A model generated the notes under the pieces. The model worked only from the letters and a program-made list of their open reading frames with translations. It was not told the origin of the DNA and searched no databases. The translations under genes were made by a program, and so were the position numbers. DNA of 64,000 nucleotides, taken from the NCBI GenBank assembly GCA_947500845.1, contig CANMTP010000002.1:62001-126000 (forward strand), given 5' to 3'. This stretch comes from an uncultured Aquimarina sp. (GTDB lineage: Bacteria > Bacteroidota > Bacteroidia > Flavobacteriales > Flavobacteriaceae). Shown one piece after another: positions 61,735 to 64,000 of the stretch (its first letter is position 1; each line of letters opens with the position of its first letter).

Positions 61735-62115
61735 ATGAATCCAAAAGTAATCTTGGGAATCAGAATAGTTTTTGGCCTGGCCATTCTATTCTTTGGGTGC
61801 AACAAATTGTTTTATTTTATGGACCCACCTGCACCATCAACAAAAATTGCAGGAAGCTTTTTAAGAGTTCTGGTATCTTCCAAAACTATGATGCTGGTGG
61901 CAATTGTTGAAATTTGTGCTGGAATTGCATTATTAGCCAACAGATTTGCCCCTTTAATGATGGTAATTCTAATGAGCATATCGGTTAATGCCTTTTTATA
62001 TCATATCAAATTAGATATAAAACACTGGTATGTTGGTGTAGTATTTTTAGCGCTTAATATTCTTATGTTGTATATTTATAAAGATCGCTACAAAGAATTA
62101 CTCAAACCACAGTAG
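61735..62115 (+). CDS. DoxX-like membrane protein, second copy
   Basis: A 126-residue protein with four spans. The first (VILGIRIVFGLAILFFGCNKLFYFM) and the middle part (VAIVEICAGIALLANRFAPLMMVILM) fit DoxX/SURF4-like small membrane proteins. It is clearly different in sequence from the copy at 59738. A strong terminator follows at once, so it is a single-gene unit. Role unknown. Confidence 0.78.
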   Translation: MNPKVILGIRIVFGLAILFFGCNKLFYFMDPPAPSTKIAGSFLRVLVSSKTMMLVAIVEICAGIALLANRFAPLMMVILMSISVNAFLYHIKLDIKHWYVGVVFLALNILMLYIYKDRYKELLKPQ

Positions 62116-62130
62116 TACATAATTTTATAT

Positions 62131-62159
62131 AAAAAAGATGCTTAACAGCATCTTTTTTT
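62131..62159 (+). terminator. terminator of the DoxX-like gene
   Basis: GATGCT (62137-62142), loop TAAC, AGCATC (62147-62152), flanked by six A and seven T. It lies 16 bases after the stop codon. Confidence 0.9.
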
Positions 62160-62333
62160 AGTTTTACCTATTTAGATTCAAGATTTTCGAGAACACTCGT
62201 TATGTTTGGCAGATTACAATTTATGAAACTTCTCTTCTCTATAAATTCTTTCCAATCCCTTTTATGTTACTCATAAAATCCATTATATTTACCGCCGAAC
62301 TCATATACTCAACCCCAAGAAAAATAATCAATT

Positions 62334-62948
62334 ATGCATATAGCTATAGCTGGAAATATCGGTGCAGGAAAAACTACATTGACCCGATTGCTTGCTAAAC
62401 ATTATAAATGGGAAGCTCATTTTGAAGATGTACTAGAGAATCCGTATTTAGAAGATTTCTATAATAAAATGGAACGCTGGTCTTTTAATCTTCAGATTTA
62501 TTTCTTGAATAGTCGCTTTAGACAAATCCTGGATATTCGCCAAAGCGGAAAAGATATCATCCAAGATCGAACCATTTATGAAGATGCTTATATTTTTGCA
62601 CCAAACCTTCATGCCATGGGACTAATGACCAATCGTGATTTTGAAAACTATAGATCACTTTTTGATCTTATGGAGGATGTAGTAGAAGGGCCAGATCTTT
62701 TAATTTATCTTAGAAGTAGTATTCCTAATCTAGTGGCCCAAATCCATAAACGAGGGCGGGAATATGAGAATACCATAAGTATCGACTACCTTAGCAGACT
62801 TAATGAGCGTTATGAGGCCTGGGCTCATGATTATGACAAAGGTAATCTTCTTATTGTTGATGTAGACAATGTTAATTTTGTTGATAATCCTGAAGATCTT
62901 GGTAATATCATAAGCCGTATTGATGCCGAGTTGCATGGCTTATTTTAA
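62334..62948 (+). CDS. deoxynucleoside kinase
   Basis: A 204-residue kinase of the dCK/dGK family that phosphorylates deoxynucleosides in salvage. The P-loop IAGNIGAGKTTL is at residues 4-15, the substrate-binding ENPYLEDFY and WSFNLQIYFL follow, the DRTIYED (DRS-type) motif is near residue 83, and RGREYE provides the lid Arg residues near 139. Deoxyadenosine or deoxyguanosine is a likely substrate by family. A weak TATATTTA -7-like box lies at 62284-62291. The DUF2461 gene follows 16 bases later. Confidence 0.9.
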   Translation: MHIAIAGNIGAGKTTLTRLLAKHYKWEAHFEDVLENPYLEDFYNKMERWSFNLQIYFLNSRFRQILDIRQSGKDIIQDRTIYEDAYIFAPNLHAMGLMTNRDFENYRSLFDLMEDVVEGPDLLIYLRSSIPNLVAQIHKRGREYENTISIDYLSRLNERYEAWAHDYDKGNLLIVDVDNVNFVDNPEDLGNIISRIDAELHGLF

Positions 62949-62964
62949 AGGATTTTGAATAGTT

Positions 62965-63621
62965 ATGGATTTTGCTTCACTATTTCAGTTTCTTGAAGAT
63001 TTACAAAAGAACAATCATAAGGAATGGATGGATGTAAACCGAAAGCGCTATCACGCGGTTAGAAATTCATTTGTACAATGGCTCGATGCACTGGACGCAA
63101 AACTGGCAACCATAGACCCAGAATACTATCCTACCCCAGGTAAAAAGGGAATTAATCGTATTAACAACAACCTTCTTTTTCATCCAAATAAACCTGTATA
63201 TAAGGATCATTTTGGTGCGGGATTGGATCAAAAAACCAAACAAGGGGATTTTTATATTGAAATCGGTATCTCTAAAAGTCTATTGGCCGGAGGATATTGG
63301 CGACCCGAAAGCAAAATACTGAATAGCATTAGAGAAGCCATTGATTATAATGGCGAGGAACTGGTTAAAATTTTAAATAAAAAAAGCTTTAAAGCCACCT
63401 TCAGAAATTTATATCCTGATAACGGTATGCTAAAATCTGCTCCAAAAGGATATCCCGCAAACCACGAATATATTGATTTATTAAAACATAGAACATTTGC
63501 TGTAATTCACGAATTAAACAGAGAAGATGTTCTTAAGGACGATTTTACAGAGAAAGTCATTGAGGTTTACAAAGAAATGCTTCCTTTTAGAAGATATTTG
63601 CGACAAGCGGTTACTGTTTAG
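62965..63621 (+). CDS. DUF2461 family protein
   Basis: A 218-residue cytoplasmic protein of DUF2461. Landmarks are the opening LFQFLEDLQKNNHKEWMD, the INRINNNLLFHPNKPVYKDHFGAGL segment where DxRF-like residues are usual, IEIGISKSLLAGGYWRP, and the end FRRYLRQAV. The function of the family is unknown. It is 16 bases behind the deoxynucleoside kinase gene and probably co-transcribed. It converges on the KDO transferase gene with a 15-base gap and no terminator. Confidence 0.85.
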   Translation: MDFASLFQFLEDLQKNNHKEWMDVNRKRYHAVRNSFVQWLDALDAKLATIDPEYYPTPGKKGINRINNNLLFHPNKPVYKDHFGAGLDQKTKQGDFYIEIGISKSLLAGGYWRPESKILNSIREAIDYNGEELVKILNKKSFKATFRNLYPDNGMLKSAPKGYPANHEYIDLLKHRTFAVIHELNREDVLKDDFTEKVIEVYKEMLPFRRYLRQAVTV

Positions 63622-63636
63622 TTTGTACTTTGGAGA

Positions 63637-64000
63637 TCATTTTGAGACTTTTTCGATTTTCTTATCCAAATATTCGGTAATTATTGCTGTAGCCCCGGTA
63701 TTACTATTTATAAAGTGCCCTGCGATCATACCTGTTTTTTCTCTAAACTTTTTGTCTTCTACGAGCTTATTTATGACCTGTGAAAATTCTTCAGAACTTG
63801 ATACCGAAAACAATCCGGCTAATTTCTGAAGTTGCTTAGCTTCTCTAAATTTTTCAAAATTCTTACCAATGATAATTGGAATCCCAAAAGTTGCCGGCTC
63901 TAAAATATTATGTAGACCTCCTGCCCCCATAGCACCTCCAACATAAGCAATATCACCATAACTATATACACGTGATAAATATCCAATGGTATTCATAATG
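63637..64000 (-). CDS. waaA: 3-deoxy-D-manno-octulosonic acid (KDO) transferase, C-terminal end
   Basis: The frame is open through the right edge, so only the last 121 codons or so are seen and the start is outside the window. YGDIAYVGGAMGAGG followed by GLHNILEPATFGIPIIIG is the nucleotide-sugar-binding end of the WaaA/KdtA glycosyltransferases, which add KDO to lipid A precursors at the inner membrane. The KNFEKFREAKQL and FINSNTGAT segments fit the same family. The symbol assumes the unseen N-terminal part matches. Confidence 0.85.
   Translation of the reverse strand, partial: IMNTIGYLSRVYSYGDIAYVGGAMGAGGLHNILEPATFGIPIIIGKNFEKFREAKQLQKLAGLFSVSSSEEFSQVINKLVEDKKFREKTGMIAGHFINSNTGATAIITEYLDKKIEKVSK

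Overview
The window is AT-rich, densely packed chromosomal DNA that reads as a marine member of the Flavobacteriaceae (Bacteroidota), possibly Aquimarina or a close relative; the genus is a guess. The support is gliding genes (gldA, gldB, gldC), a secreted protein with a type IX secretion (T9SS) C-terminal sorting domain, many SCSSDDD-type lipoproteins, promoters of the Bacteroidota type (TTG...TAnnTTTG), a split MetH, and small dispersed palindromic repeats. I see no tRNA, rRNA, CRISPR array, intact insertion sequence or phage gene.

Layout. 1-6.4 kb holds housekeeping genes: a hydrolase cut by the left edge, engB, gldC-gldB, nadE, a LuxR-type response regulator with an altered phosphorylation site, and dnaG without zinc ligands. 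6.4-15.6 kb is accessory: a palindromic element, an FKBP-like lipoprotein, a possible polysaccharide-lyase-like lipoprotein, a 1090-residue T9SS cargo protein, a beta-barrel-like protein and an ECF sigma factor with its probable membrane partner. 15.7-23.5 kb runs leftward with polyprenyl synthase, rlmN, a DUF2147 protein, and then a compact run rsgA-dtd-mazG-membrane protein-aroA-queA. 24.2-28.3 kb is the phenylalanine/tyrosine operon pheA-aminotransferase-tyrA-DAHP synthase/chorismate mutase. 28.5-31.4 kb is threonine breakdown (kbl, tdh) beside a divergent Lrp/AsnC regulator. 31.4-34.3 kb holds gldA and two envelope proteins.

The right half is mostly sulfur metabolism. A SAM-I riboswitch precedes metH (two separate genes) and metF (34.4-39.7 kb). 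A long leftward cluster (41.1-49.7 kb) assimilates sulfate: DUF2061, cysH, cysD, cysN, sulfite reductase, two siroheme genes, a ferredoxin reductase and a ferredoxin. A second SAM-I riboswitch precedes metY-metX-thrA-osmC-metZ (50.6-57.4 kb), with metK divergent from it. Together these cover sulfate to sulfide, aspartate to acetylhomoserine, homocysteine, methionine and SAM, with SAM feeding back through the riboswitches. 59-64 kb holds small membrane proteins, a deoxynucleoside kinase, a DUF2461 protein and the end of a KDO transferase gene.

The most striking unlabelled element is upstream of pheA at 28191-28321. It is a 25-residue leader peptide with eight consecutive Phe/Tyr codons, followed by mutually exclusive antiterminator and terminator hairpins and a run of nine U, which is the textbook layout of a ribosome-controlled attenuator. 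Other items worth attention are a structured metK leader, a duplicated operator at the cys promoter, and a YGG-N5-CCG dyad found upstream of three genes for small exported proteins.
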